From Cylindrotheca closterium (taxonomy: Eukaryota; Bacillariophyta; Bacillariophyceae; Bacillariales; Bacillariaceae): DNA of 64,000 nt. The notes below the pieces were generated by a model. It did no database searches. It was given only the letters and a program-made list of their open reading frames with translations, and was not told the origin of the DNA. Each line of letters starts with the position of its first letter. Position 1 is the first letter of the stretch. A program made the position numbers and the translations under genes. The stretch covers positions 1-64,000 of the forward strand of contig CAKOGP040000324.1 of the NCBI GenBank assembly GCA_933822405.4, read 5' to 3'. Shown piece by piece: positions 50,901 to 62,900 of the stretch.

Positions 50901-51787
50901 TCTCTTGCAGCCTGGCTGTCATTTCCTTTCTCCAAGTCTGCCGACTTTGCGCATTCAGAACCTGCTAGATCGACGCAATGCAGTTTGCCTCCAACCTCCA
51001 ATACGCTACCATCCTCGAGTACTCGTTTCGCATCAATCTTCAGCGTGAAAATACAATGTGAACGCGAAGACTGCTTATTCATATTTGTTTCCCCAACTTG
51101 GCGTTGATTTTGAGCCCGGCGCATTAAGGCAAAAACATCATCTGCTGATTCGACTGGAGATTCTGAAAGACCACGACAGAATGGACCATTTTTGCCAACC
51201 ATGATGTCTAGCTTTGGACCACTGGAATCCGGATCAGCCAACAAATCGCACAGCTCCTCATTGTAGATTTCTAGGAACGAACAAGAAACTGAAAAGTGGG
51301 AATAATCTGGAGTCTTCAGAGCTTCAAATATTGCTTTTGCAGAACGAGGAATTACTCCCTGCATCTCTGGGTTGTCGAGGTCACCTTCCATTGTATGCGT
51401 CTGAAAACAAGAGACTAGGACGTAAGAATAAGCTTTTAATGATCATCAATTTGAAGCAATTTCGCATACTTTTCCAGTTCCCGTTTGACCGTAGGCAAAT
51501 ACTGTCGATTCAAAACCCATCATTACATCACGAATGATTGGCTTCAGTGTGGCATCAAAGACTTCTTCTTGTGATGAGAATGCAGTGAAGACATTATCGA
51601 AACCATACGAAGAACGTGCTTGATGGGACCCCTTCCCTTTGATTACTGTCACACTCTTGTCTGCTGTTGAAGCAGATACCACCGGAAGAGTTCCATGCTT
51701 CTTTTCTCTGTCATTCAGTGGTCTTAACCGAATCACTACTTGAACGGATGCAGTACTGCGTGGAGATGTTGGACGCTTTCCTGCCAT
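47962..51787 (-). CDS. kinesin-5 (BimC/Eg5-like) motor protein
   Basis: Three exons: 51470-51787, 50790-51400 and 47962-50692. The introns are 69 and 97 bp, with donors GTATGC and GTATGT and AG acceptors, in phases 0 and 2. Joined length is 1,219 aa. The motor domain (about 15-355) has [13 protein letters not shown], the P-loop GQTGTGKT (100-107), SSRSHCIF (switch I), VDLAGSE (switch II), then [14 protein letters not shown] and [13 protein letters not shown], the neck of kinesin-5. A long coiled coil (about 400-1080) follows, with a C-terminal RPNEPTPEI segment like the BimC box and a basic tail. Kinesin-5 tetramers slide spindle microtubules apart. Intron 1 splits the P-loop between Lys106 and Thr107. 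Confidence 0.88.
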
Positions 51788-52010
51788 TGTTGCCGTTCAC
51801 GTTGTTATGCGAAGGATTCGAGGATAAGTGTTGAAGTTTTTCCTTTGTAGAGGTCAAAGTCGCTTACTTTACCAGACTATTTGCAATGTTATTGGACGAA
51901 AGAGGTTCACTTTCGTTCGATTTCAAGACAAGTAAAAAATACCGTTATTTATTTCGTAGTTTTCTACATACGGACAAATTTGAATTTCTCGTTTTCGACT
52001 AGGACGACTT

Positions 52011-55000
52011 TTACTCATTTTTGACCAACGTCGGAACTGTCGATGTGAATGTTGTCGCTTTGGGTGCAAGCTTTCCATTCGAGATCAACCACGGATTCTT
52101 TTTGACCCATTCATCAACAATAGGCTTGGCATAGTTGTAGCTCTTTTCGACAATAATGTCCATCTTTTCATACTCCAGAGTTCCATATTCTCCGACTGGA
52201 GGTACCAAATACAAATCACTGAGAAGTCTGTTGTTCCGTCTGTGTTGATCTGAAGAGACCCATTGCAGCTAATGCATAAAAAACGGGCGTGGATAAGGTG
52301 CCGTTTTCTTACAACATGCACGTGTGAGCAGCCATCTCTTTACTTACCAAGATTGATATATCACCCATGGAAGGTATTCTAACAGTTTCGGAAAACGGAT
52401 TCAAAGAATTCCACAAGACCCACCAACCATTCAAACTATTGCCCCACATGTAGTGATCACGTTCCGACTCGCCATGCGTGTCAATTGCAATCACAACTCG
52501 AGCTCCCATTTGGTGCTTCATCACGTCGACCGGCACGGAATTCATGTAGGCACCATCAACCAAAAGCTGGCCATCTTCGGCAACTGGTGGAAGATATCCA
52601 GTCAACGACATGGAAGCACGGACATACTTCCAAAGCAATCCTTTCCTATGGACAACTTCTTTCTGCTTTTGCAGGTCAACTGAAACGCAAAAGAAGTTTA
52701 GAACCAAATCTTGAACTCGGAGGTTTCCCAATCGTTTCCGAATCCCCCGATTGAACATGTAGCCACTGAATATGCTTGTCATTGGTAGTGTCAAGTCCAA
52801 GAGCTTGCTCCTCATGCTCGACATTTCAGCTGCCATTTTACGGCACTCGCTCTCCACTCCAACCAAGTCGTCTGGTTGTCTGGCATATAAGGCTCCCACA
52901 AAAGCCTGAAAAACAAACAGGGAAACCTCGTCAGAATTCCAAAACCGTCGAGACAAATGCAGGAGCTTACTTGCTGTAAAATAGACTTACCCCTTGAGAT
53001 GTTCCACCAACCAAATCGATCGTCACTCCGGCCTCTTTCAGTGCTCGCATTACGCCGAGATGAGCGAGCCCTCTGGCACCGCCCGAACCCAAGACTAGGC
53101 CCACCGCTCGACCAGTGACGCGACGACACAATCGATGAAAGTCCAACTTGTGCCGTCCAATCGGAGCCCGCACCAAGTGATGTCCCGAAATCCATTTTCG
53201 CTTTTCGCTCCAATTGTTAAGTTGGTCACTGACATTCATTTCTTCGTCATCTTTCAAATCAAAATCTTCGTCGTCTTCGTCATCGCTATCGTCTTGTTCG
53301 ACTTTATGGTCTTGTCCCACAACCACCAAGTCAATTCGGACATCCATGGATTCGAATGCCCAAGCCAACGATTGCTCGATGCGCTCCCCTTCGGGCGCCC
53401 GATCGGAGCTTACGACCAGCAGGATGCAGTCTGCTTGTTGAATGCATAACCTGGTCCACCAAGTATACTTGGGATCTGCTTGATAGATGACTAGTCGATG
53501 ATTCTCTTCCATTTCGGCCAATGAGCGCACCATTCTCAATTCGTTCAGGGCCGAGTTCCTGTACCGAATCCCCTTGTCGCCCAAGTCTTTCCGAATACTT
53601 TCCTTGGTGACCAGCCTAGATGGGGCAATCTTTTGGAATCCTTTGGTCAAAGTGGAACAAAACTTGTTCAGATTGATTGCGGTGGAATCCATTGGAACCA
53701 CAGCAATGGTTGCCAAATTCAAGCCATAGCTCGGCATTGCATCTCCGCCCAGATTAGTGGTGCTGTTGGTGATACTCCTTGGAATTCCTCCTCCTCCTGC
53801 CGCAACGGCAGCGTGATTGGATGCTCTTCGGCGACTTTGCTCCTGAACTTGCAAGGCGACGGCTCTGGCAAAGTTCAAACCAGCCTTTGGAAACTTGTGA
53901 ACAATGGACAGCAAAGTCTCGATTGGAACCTTGGCAATCTCCGAGTGTCGAATCGCGTACAAATCGGATTGCCACGAGGAATTTGCCAACAGACCAATTT
54001 CTCCCACCATTTTACCTCTTCCATATTCAAAAGGTGCGTTCTTATCAACAGAATCCTTTTGTCTGGATCGAAGACGTCCATTCAGAACCATGTACAAGGA
54101 ATCACAGGGCGTTCCTCGGCGGGCCACATTGGTAGCGGCCGTGACAGTGAGCCAGTCCGAAGTTGCCTGCAGCAAATAGACAGCCGATGAAATTTGATGC
54201 AAAAGAGAATCCAAGGCTCTTGCCAAGGCTTTTGGATATCGAATAATGAGTTTGTTGTAAACGCTCCTGGGAACCCTCAGTAACATGCAATTGGCACTGT
54301 CGGTGGAGACAACACTCTTGACTGCCGTGAGACTAAATTCGCCAGTAAAGCACTCATGTTCTCCCAGTAGCGCTCCTGGATAGAGCAGTTGGTGGCGATG
54401 AAACGTGCTTCGATTGCGTCCTGTGGGATTATAGATACCAATTTCCATGTTTCCTGTCAAGAGCAAGTAGCAAGATTCGTGCTTGCTGGCAGCTTCAATC
54501 AGTGTCTTTTCGCCTTCGAACAATATCAATTCCGCATTATCACTTAGTAATTTCCTGCTCTTGGCATCAATCTCAGAGTTGATACCCAGACGAACTTGAA
54601 AGAGTTGGATGGCTCGATGCAGAAGTTCCTTCCCCTCACAGAAGCCAGTCTTTTTCATTTCTTGATCAAACTGCTTCCATTCGGTACCATTTACCATATC
54701 CTTTTCATATTGCTGAATGGGACGAGCTGGTGATAGCAAGTCACCTCGAAGACCCAGTGTCTTGACCAACGTTTGGACAGTGATTCGTTGCAGTCGATTC
54801 AGCACAGTGCCACTGATTCGAAAAATGTCTTCAGGATGCTCTTGTAATACGCGAGATAGACAATCCGGAGTGATGCGAATGACTTTGGCATCGTCTGAAA
54901 CGACCTTGAGGCTCATCCTTAACGGACACTTGCGTTTCTTGGTTGGCGAATCACCATTCAATCTCGCGGCATCGTCTTTCATATTCGAAATCATGCCCCA

Positions 55001-56101
55001 AAATAGTGCCAGTGAGGAGGTGATTTGCTTGTCTGGACCAAGAATCAATTTGAAGGGTTGTCGTACTTCCGTCTCTTCATTGCTGTTATTTTTGTAGCTC
55101 ATCTTTTCATCATTGCTTTCATCAATGCTTTCCAAAAAGTCGTCGTGCATTTCAAAATCATGAAAGATGAGCTCCACTTTGCCCGAGACAAGACCATATT
55201 GCGTCCCGTCAAAAGTATCAGCATTGAATATTTCGTCACCCTTTTGATACGTCTCATACGTGGCTGACTTGGCACACATGGTCAATGCCTTTTCGTTGAG
55301 ATACCCCAAGGTTCGGGTGATTCGTAACAAATCTTTCAGAGCGTTTCCCCATTCCAACTTGTCGACTTCATCGTCCAGATCTTCCGCCTCGGTAGCCGAT
55401 TCCCATCCATCATCGTCGTCGGCCTGTTCAATTCCATAGGCCACCAATCGCTGCATGGTCGATACTCGTTTGGAACTTCGTCCCTTTCCCTCCTTTCGTA
55501 AGAATTTAGGACTAGCGAGGCGGGTGATACTCTCCCTTGTTGGAACCTTGTGAACATCCTTGTTGGCTTCATCCTTTTTTTCAATATGATGATCTTCTTT
55601 GTCGTTATCACAAATATCGTCAAAGCTTTCCTCACTGTCCAGCAAACTATCATCATCTTCCAATGCGGCCGTTTGGTGTTTTCGGACAATGGTCGATCCC
55701 TTTGTGGGTCTCAAGTGCGTATTCCGATTGATGAGCCAGAAAAAGAGAAAGAAAAATAGGATGGACGTGTTCAGCAAAGTAGCCTCTACGACGAACAAAC
55801 TTCGAAAGTGCCACGAGGCATAGTTGGAAGTGTCAATGGGGGGAGGAGGAGGAGCACCATTACTAGGATCATCGGCATTGACAGGTGGACTAGCAATGGG
55901 ACCCTTATATCCATCCGTATCAATCACCCATCTCTGAACCGCCTGTGCGACTCTTGGTTTGTCTTCTAGAAACTGAAGAAGTTTGGAAGGTTTCGGCAAT
56001 GGCTGCACTGGTGGTAATGACGCTTTGTGGGAATGAGACGCCCTTGTTGTGGTGGTGATGGTAGGCCCCTCATCTTCTGATGCTCTTACAAACCACGCCA
56101 T
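52011..56101 (-). CDS. NTE/PNPLA6-like phospholipase with cNMP-binding domains
   Basis: Three exons: 52991-56101, 52348-52905 and 52011-52268. Introns are 85 and 79 bp, all phase 0, with GTAAGT donors and AG acceptors, giving 1,308 aa. One N-terminal transmembrane helix (about 101-124, [20 protein letters not shown]). Cyclic-nucleotide-binding-like repeats lie in the middle, for example [20 protein letters not shown], then [16 protein letters not shown] and [13 protein letters not shown] with [11 protein letters not shown]. The C-terminal patatin domain has the oxyanion GSGGARG, nucleophile elbow GTSQG (Ser1035, at the exon 1 end) and catalytic DGA (Asp1154), so the Ser-Asp dyad is complete only after splicing. 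The last exon reads [10 protein letters not shown]...[18 protein letters not shown], as in the NTE tail. Such enzymes hydrolyse phosphatidylcholine/lysophospholipids at the ER. Confidence 0.88.
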
Positions 56102-56552
56102 GGTGTATAAGTTGATTCCTTATGCTTCTTGATTCCTCCTGTATGAAGCTTTATGGGGTTTGGTTACCAAGGTGATGATGGTCGACCAGATACTTTGATC
56201 GATGACGCGTTATTGTTGTCAATCGTAAGAAAAAAATCGTCCCCATCAGAAGAAAATCAGAAAATTCCGCTGCAGGGGTGACTATATTTTGAAACCCAAT
56301 TTTCCTAAATATACCATCCTTTCCTTCGAAGAGCTAAGATGTCGAATACGACACAAGTCAGACGAGTCAGTTGAGAAAAGAAGAACTGACATCGCATCAA
56401 TCACAATTTTGGCATCTGGTGTTCTTATTTGTTCACACAGACACGAACTTCTTTCATCCGATCATAAAACGAGCAAACAGACAACTGTCTCAACTGTCTC
56501 ACAACACAATATTTATTCTTGCACACATACAGTACATTCAAATATTTCAATC
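56102..56552. promoter_or_regulatory. divergent spacer, NTE-like and two-repeat gene
   Basis: 451 bp. A frame runs through it into the next gene without an early ATG that fits a signal peptide, so it is treated as 5' untranslated or promoter sequence. Confidence 0.35.
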
Positions 56553-57092
56553 ATGACCCGACTATCCAATACCATCATCGTCCTACTAGGAACTTCCTTG
56601 GTTCCATCCTCCATGGCATTCAGCAGCATGGAACAACAAGCAAAGAAACAACAACGACGCAGCATCAGCTGGTCCGAATACAAACACGACTTCATTGATC
56701 CGATTGCATCTGGTCAAGGTCATGACTCAAACTTGGAAGGACACATGGATCCCGCACAACGACAATCGTCCGATCAATTCTGGTTGGCCTATTATGCTCA
56801 AGAAAAGGAACGATTGCATGAGTTGAACAGTCATGCTTCCGCCCAACAACAGGAATCATCCTCTTCGTCGTCGTCATCCGGTTTGCCCCGATCGGCTAGC
56901 TCCAAGGTAACTTCCTATGACGTCTACAAGTCCAAGTATTTGGATCCCATGTTGAAGAACGAGGCGCATCCATCTGGATTGGACGGACCGCATTTGGATC
57001 CGGAAACCCGAGCTTCGGCCGACGAATTCTGGTTGCAAGTGGTTTTGGAAGAAAAGGCCAAACTGCATGGCAAATCCTCCGCCACCCCATAA
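56553..57092 (+). CDS. small secreted protein with an internal domain duplication
   Basis: 179 aa from the ATG at 56553, which gives a signal peptide (MTRLSNTIIVLLGTSLVPSS) ending near SSMAFSS, compatible with secretion or plastid entry. The mature part contains two copies of one unit of about 50 residues: SWSEYKHDFIDPIASGQGHD...LEGHMDPAQRQSSDQFWLAYYAQEKERLH and SYDVYKSKYLDPMLKNEAHP...LDGPHLDPETRASADEFWLQVVLEEKAKLH. The shared pattern is Y..YK..(F/Y)(I/L)DP, then L.G.H(M/L)DP..R.S.D.FWL.......E(K)..LH. A Ser-rich linker separates the copies. I do not recognise this domain in any named family. Divergent from the NTE-like gene. Confidence 0.75.
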   Translation: MTRLSNTIIVLLGTSLVPSSMAFSSMEQQAKKQQRRSISWSEYKHDFIDPIASGQGHDSNLEGHMDPAQRQSSDQFWLAYYAQEKERLHELNSHASAQQQESSSSSSSSGLPRSASSKVTSYDVYKSKYLDPMLKNEAHPSGLDGPHLDPETRASADEFWLQVVLEEKAKLHGKSSATP

Positions 57093-58235
57093 AAGAATCG
57101 TTACATGTTTTGGATGACTTCTGACAAGCGGACGTTGTCTGGAAATGACTCCGCATACACCATGGGGTCAGTACTCCTACTACTCTGCTTTTGCAAACGA
57201 ATGTTAACAGCTAAGATTGATAGACCAGTCGATAGCATAACATTCCAAGCCAGAGTTTGAATAGTTTTAGTAGTTTTTAAAAGAAAATAAATAGAAGGCA
57301 TATTCCTTGCATTGAAACGGCCTGGCTGTAGATAGTATAGCCGGTAAGTCTGATAAGAACATCCTCTTAGTCATTTTCACAGAGAGCTAACGGGCAATAA
57401 AATCATTCGAATCGACGACCTATTACCTTCAGAGTATGGCTGTCCTGCCAGCACTGAAAGTTCTGTAGCATCAGCAATTAAATGCAAGGTTTGTCTTGCT
57501 CTGTGTTTGGACAGGCACCTTTCAGTCTATTTTCGTATAAGGCTAGGATAATCGCCAGGACCACCAACCACTTGCCCTGACAACAATCAAAGTAGCATCA
57601 GCAAGTATAGTACATCATGTGGGCATGTCAACTACTACTAGGTACTACTACTAGCTACTATCATGATTACTCCTTCCTCGCGTATCGTAGCCAACACTGC
57701 AAAGAGTCATCATCCAACTACTAATTTATTGGGGGGGGGGGGGCGTGAAGTACCGTAGTAGGTATGCTCTAGATCAAAGCAAGCAACGTCAAAGCATGTT
57801 GTCCATCCTGTAGGAAGGACATTATGCTTTCTTATTGTCTGCCTTCCGATACATGTGGCAGTGGTACACACGCATGATTCAGGGCTGCCACAGCCTTACT
57901 GTAGACAAATCAAAACTAACAGGTTCTTAGACTAGTTCACATTGTTGTTCTTGGTGGTGGTGTGGAAGAAAATATCTATATTGTTCAAGTGTTATTCTAT
58001 GGACATGGAGTTCCGCGTCTGTCCTCCTTTTTTCGATCTGGGGGCAATGACTCGTACAAATTTTTCAATAGCATTGAAAAAAAAAACTCGAGTCTTTCGC
58101 CTTCTCCAAGAATAAAAAGTTGGTGACAAGAGACAGCAGTAGTAGCATTATAGAAAGCCTCACAGCAGAGACTTTCGGATCACAGGATGATGATATGATG
58201 ATGATGGTGATGAGGAAGTAGTAGAAGAAGATAGT
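57093..58235. other. intergenic region with a poly-G tract
   Basis: No gene. A run of 13 G residues at about 57731-57743 follows an AT-rich stretch; simple ATGATG repeats occur near 58188-58210. Confidence 0.5.
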
Positions 58236-58547
58236 TTACAAGACCACACGAGCAGCCTCGCTCATTTCATAGTGAAAGGGGCTGTTGAGGGTATCGGTAA
58301 ACCTCTTTCGAAGAGAAATTCGATACACGGGTTCGACTTGTCTTCGAAGTGGCCTGGGTTCTGCGACGACACGACGAGTCGCTATCAGGTCTTCTTGCTG
58401 TGTTACGCCAAACATGCGTTGCATCAAATTCACTTGCCAAGCAAAGTTGCGTTGAGGAAGTTGCTGCTCGCGTCTGGCGGAAGGATAGGGTCTGTGGTCT
58501 TGAGTGGCAGTAAGGACTGTTGGGATAGATACAGTGGCGAAAAACAT
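58236..58547 (-). CDS. hypothetical 103-aa protein
   Basis: An ATG-initiated frame with coding-like base use (MFFATVSIPTVLTATQDHRP and onward; Arg/Gln/Pro-rich). No domain; a hydrophobic start may be a weak signal peptide. It overlaps an equally long frame on the other strand, so it may be non-coding. Confidence 0.35.
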   Translation of the reverse strand: MFFATVSIPTVLTATQDHRPYPSARREQQLPQRNFAWQVNLMQRMFGVTQQEDLIATRRVVAEPRPLRRQVEPVYRISLRKRFTDTLNSPFHYEMSEAARVVL

Positions 58548-59906
58548 TGTGTTGTCGATGATGGGTAGTACTGTAGTTGATGGGTAAGATCGGTTGAAAG
58601 TAAATTTATGATGAGAGGCCCAGAGGTCTTTGTTTGTGGTTCAAACGACCGCTATTTTGTTTTACGATCTGAATCAATGGAAAACTGTAAATCACTCGGA
58701 AAGCTGGTCGTCATTAGTCACTTGGGGGAAGGCCAGTGCGTTTTTGGCTTACGTGGCAGCTTTTGGGGAATCGAACTTGTTCTTTGTCAAGATTTTATAA
58801 ATTTTGATTGGCTCTTCATCGCAAAAGATGTGGTTCAAGTGACTGCTCAAGTGGTCGACTGATTCGAATTTGGAGTAATTTTATTACTTTCGTCGGAGTG
58901 GCCATGACCAATCCGTTGAGTCAGTTAGTCAGTTGGAAAGAGACTAACAGCTGTGTCAATCATGCAACATTTGTTCATGACCAAATGCTGTGACTCACTC
59001 AGCCAGTCGCATCTTCTGCTACCGGTACGACCAAATGCATTGAGTTTAAAAAGGGCAGTCGGGCAACAAGAAGAGAGAAGCAGATTTTTTATCTTGAGCG
59101 CGCTCCGATGGTTTTGGAAGCGAGGAAGAAACCTGAAATGGAATAAACGAATGAATCAACCAATTACTCATCGTACAATGGTTGTTCAAATGCAGAGTAG
59201 TGTTTAGTGTTTGCTGCTGTAATAGTAGATTATTGGCATCAGCTGGGACGATTATCATATAACAGTCCGAGTGAGTAGCTACTAGCAGGTACCGCCCGGT
59301 AGTACTACCTTCTGACTTTTGTTTTGTGTCCCGCCTGACTGTTATTGGGGAGCTGGTTTAGAGTTTTTAGCAACATTGCGATAAGATTGTACTGTAGGAG
59401 TTGGTTGTTGGTGTCTTGGGTGAATCGTCTCTCGCCTTAGTGGAGGGTCTTGGTCAAGACCCTCTAATCGTGGGCTACAGTTACCTACCCGTTATCGCAA
59501 TATATGATGGAGATCGTCCTGTCGCACATTTTCGTTTTCAGTATGTTGCTATATCAAAAGAATGTCGTAGGTGTCGTACAAGACTGGAGGCATATGTGTT
59601 GAATATTAGAAAAAGCGATTGGAATACTACGACTACTGAAATGCCTCGTACGAGAGAGCTTTTGTGTGATGCGAAAGAGCGAGAAGATCGACGTCGTGCA
59701 AAGACCAGTGACAAGATCGAAAAAACCGAAACCCAAAACTGCACGGCCAGTCATTGCACTGTAACATCAAAATCAGTGCTCCAATACCACTGTGATTTTA
59801 CAAGAGTAACAAGAAGATTCTAGAGAACCCAATCGCAAAAGATTGAGCCAAAACAGCCATCACATCAGAACAAAAATACCTAGTGCAAAAACGATAGAAA
59901 TCGAAA
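58548..59906. other. intergenic region upstream of the tropomodulin-like gene
   Basis: 1.36 kb. Short frames on the plus strand (58608-58862, 59401-59823) have no domains or good starts. No gene called. Confidence 0.4.
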
Positions 59907-62900
59907 ATGGTCACATTGAATCCATTCAAGAAAAAGGGCCAGAAAGGGACAGCTTCTCCCGAGAAAGCTGAGAACGACGAGTTTACGGAAGATATCAAAG
60001 GAATGCCAAGCAACTCTACGGTCAACACGGAGGAATCGAGTCCTCAATCACCAGTTCCTGGATCTGCGGCCAGCACATCAGGCAAATCTAAATCTAAAAG
60101 GAGAAACAGCTCTGGAACTATCAAAAAGTCTTCACGGGAAGGTCGAAGTGCTGACGATTCCTCTGTTAAGCGATCCAAATCAAAGACTAGAAGTAAGAAA
60201 TCCGACGATGGAGCAGCAGAAGATTCGGGTAATTCTCCCACCAGGAAGAAAAAGAAAAAGAAGGACAAAGAGAAATCTTCAGCAGATAGTGGATACTCTT
60301 CGGATAGTGGCTTGAAGTCCATCAAGAACAAAAAGAAGAAATCGAAAAAGGATAAAAAGAATAAGAGCACATCGAGTAAGGATGGGGATGAGTCCAGGGA
60401 CAATTCGTTGAAGGGTTCTGGATCGGATCCTGAAACAGAATCATCTCCCAAACGGAGTCCTACTACTGCTGCCAAAGTACCAAAGGTTGCTGCTGCAGGT
60501 ATTGTTGCTTCGTTTGAAGTGGCGTCTCCCAAACCAATGGAACCAACGCCGGCCAAGTCTGCAGCACCTACACCCAGACAAGTGACTCCACCACCAGTTG
60601 GAACATCGAAGAGTGGACGAGACGAAGAGCAAGTCAAAAAATCGACCACTTCTTCACCCAAGCGACCGTCCTCATCGACCCAACCCACCAAGGCCAACTC
60701 CACAGGGTCCTCTCCCAAGCTGGATCGTCAAGGCAGTTCCTCCGTTCAAGATCGGGCCAGTATCTTCAAGAAGGAAAATGGAGCCGCCCCCATTGCTCCG
60801 GGACAACACTTGGAAGGTGCCACTGCCACTGCGGAACGAAAGAGCGTTGTCACGACGGGAGGTCCTCGTCGGATGCCCAAGGGAGGCAGCCAGCAACTGG
60901 CAGGAGTTGATGATCAGGAAAATGCCACGGAACAACAAGTCAACAAGCCACGATCCTCCAGCGTTGGCAAGTATGCTCCAACGACGAGACGATCGGAAAA
61001 GAAAACAACAGACACTGCAAAGGAGGATGGTAGCTCTGGTGTAAAAAATGCCATGAATGTCTTTGAAGGAGGAAAAGTTAGACGATCTGTGGCGCCGAAA
61101 CAAAAATCCTTGGACGTTGGCAAACTTCGAACAGCCTATCTCAAACAAGAAGACAATACCAAGAAGGCGGAAGCTTCTGCTTCCTTGACTGCACCATCCT
61201 TGGGCAAGGATACTAACAATGGTCCAGCCATGAAACGATCTACTTCCGGTGGAAATGTGCGCAATGCGTACCTCAAAAAGCTCAGCAGCAGTGGTGGCGA
61301 TGATAGTGCGGCTACAGAAGAATCCTTCTCCGCTTCCAAGCCTGGTGTTGGTCGTCCATCTCAGAATACCCCCTGGAGTCTGGCCAAGTCTCTTGGATTG
61401 TCGTCCAGCGCTACGGGTAGTGCCAACAACAACAACAACAAGAACAACAGCCTACCATCATCGTCGACTGCAGCAGCAGCCGCCGCTGTCGCCAATGATA
61501 AGCCGCCAGGGCCTGGAAGTATCAAATCGGCATACTTGAATGCTACTCAAAATTCCACAAGCCCTCCACGACCAGATCGAGCACGAGCCAATAGCAGTGA
61601 CGATGGAGCACCAGGCAAGGTCAAATTGAATGCCTTTGCCATGTTTGATCCAAGCTTGAAAAAAGAGCAAGATGCGGAATCGAAGGAACCGGAACTCACT
61701 GCCTCTGAGAAACGGGCCAACACTGTCAAGAATTTGATTGCGACGCAAGGCAAGTCTCAAGAAGAACGACAAGGACGTGACAAGCAGATCAATACAGGAG
61801 GGAAACGACGATCGTCTTCTGCCGGAACGGTTGGCCGAATTAAGAATAATCCCGCCAGGGCATTATTGGAAGCCCAATTTGGAGGTGGAAAAGCCAGTCA
61901 AACAACAGGTACAATAGGCCAACGGGCTGACGCCTTTTCGGCCAAGCATGGCAGTTCGTCCAAGACGATGGACGAGGTTTCCACACCAAAGGCAGTCCGG
62001 AGGGTTATGAACTTGAATGCCTTGAACTTGGCCACTCCGGGCAGGTCAACAAAGAAGCCAACGGGTCCAAAGCGCAAGGATATGAAAAAGTTGCTCTCCC
62101 AAGGAGATGCAGATGCTTCGTTTGCGGATACGGTAGCACCCTTGTTGAGAGATCGCAAGCAAAAACCACTTGTCCGCGAGTTGTGCGACCGCATTCAAAA
62201 GGCGGATGGCGTGCCACAGACGCGCCGACTGAGTATGAGGGACAATGACTTGATTGTCAGCATGATTGGGGCTATTCAAAATGATCCAGATGTCAAGTCA
62301 ATCATTGTGGACGGGGATGTGGCTTTCAATACTGTTGGCACCACACTGTTATTCGGATTCGTGGAAGCTTTGGGAATGAATATGCATTTGCGACGACTGA
62401 CCTTCAAAAATGTTCAACTGGGAAACGACATTTTGTACGCTTTGGCCACTGCTATGGAGAGGAACTTCATCTTGGAAGAAATTGATTTGTCCTGGAATCT
62501 ATTCACGAGCGAAGGTTTGTCCAATTTCTGCCAGTCTTTGGCCAGCAGCAACGAAACTTGCAAGAAAATCATGCTGAACAACCAGACGACGCCCATTTCT
62601 GAGGCCAGTGAAGAGGATGTCCTTGAAGCCTTTGGCGAGAACAAGCGGATAATGTATGCCAAGGTGGATTTCTCCTCAGATGACGGACAAGATAAGCTGA
62701 ACAAGATTTTGTATCGGAACAAGCGAAATCCACCTGGCCCTGTGGATCGTGACAAGAAAATCATTGAGATTCTTTCTTTCCAAGCGGAGCGAGCGGAAGC
62801 CATCAAGGAACAAAAGGATGCCGAAAACAAGCCTCTCGAAGTTCCAGAAGACGATTGGGACTACTTGTACGAGTTGGCTGTGCTATTTGACAAGTACAAG

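Noticed and set aside
59401..59823. 140-codon open frame upstream of the tropomodulin-like gene
   Set aside because: Starts at TTG, no domain and biased composition; more likely 5' flank.
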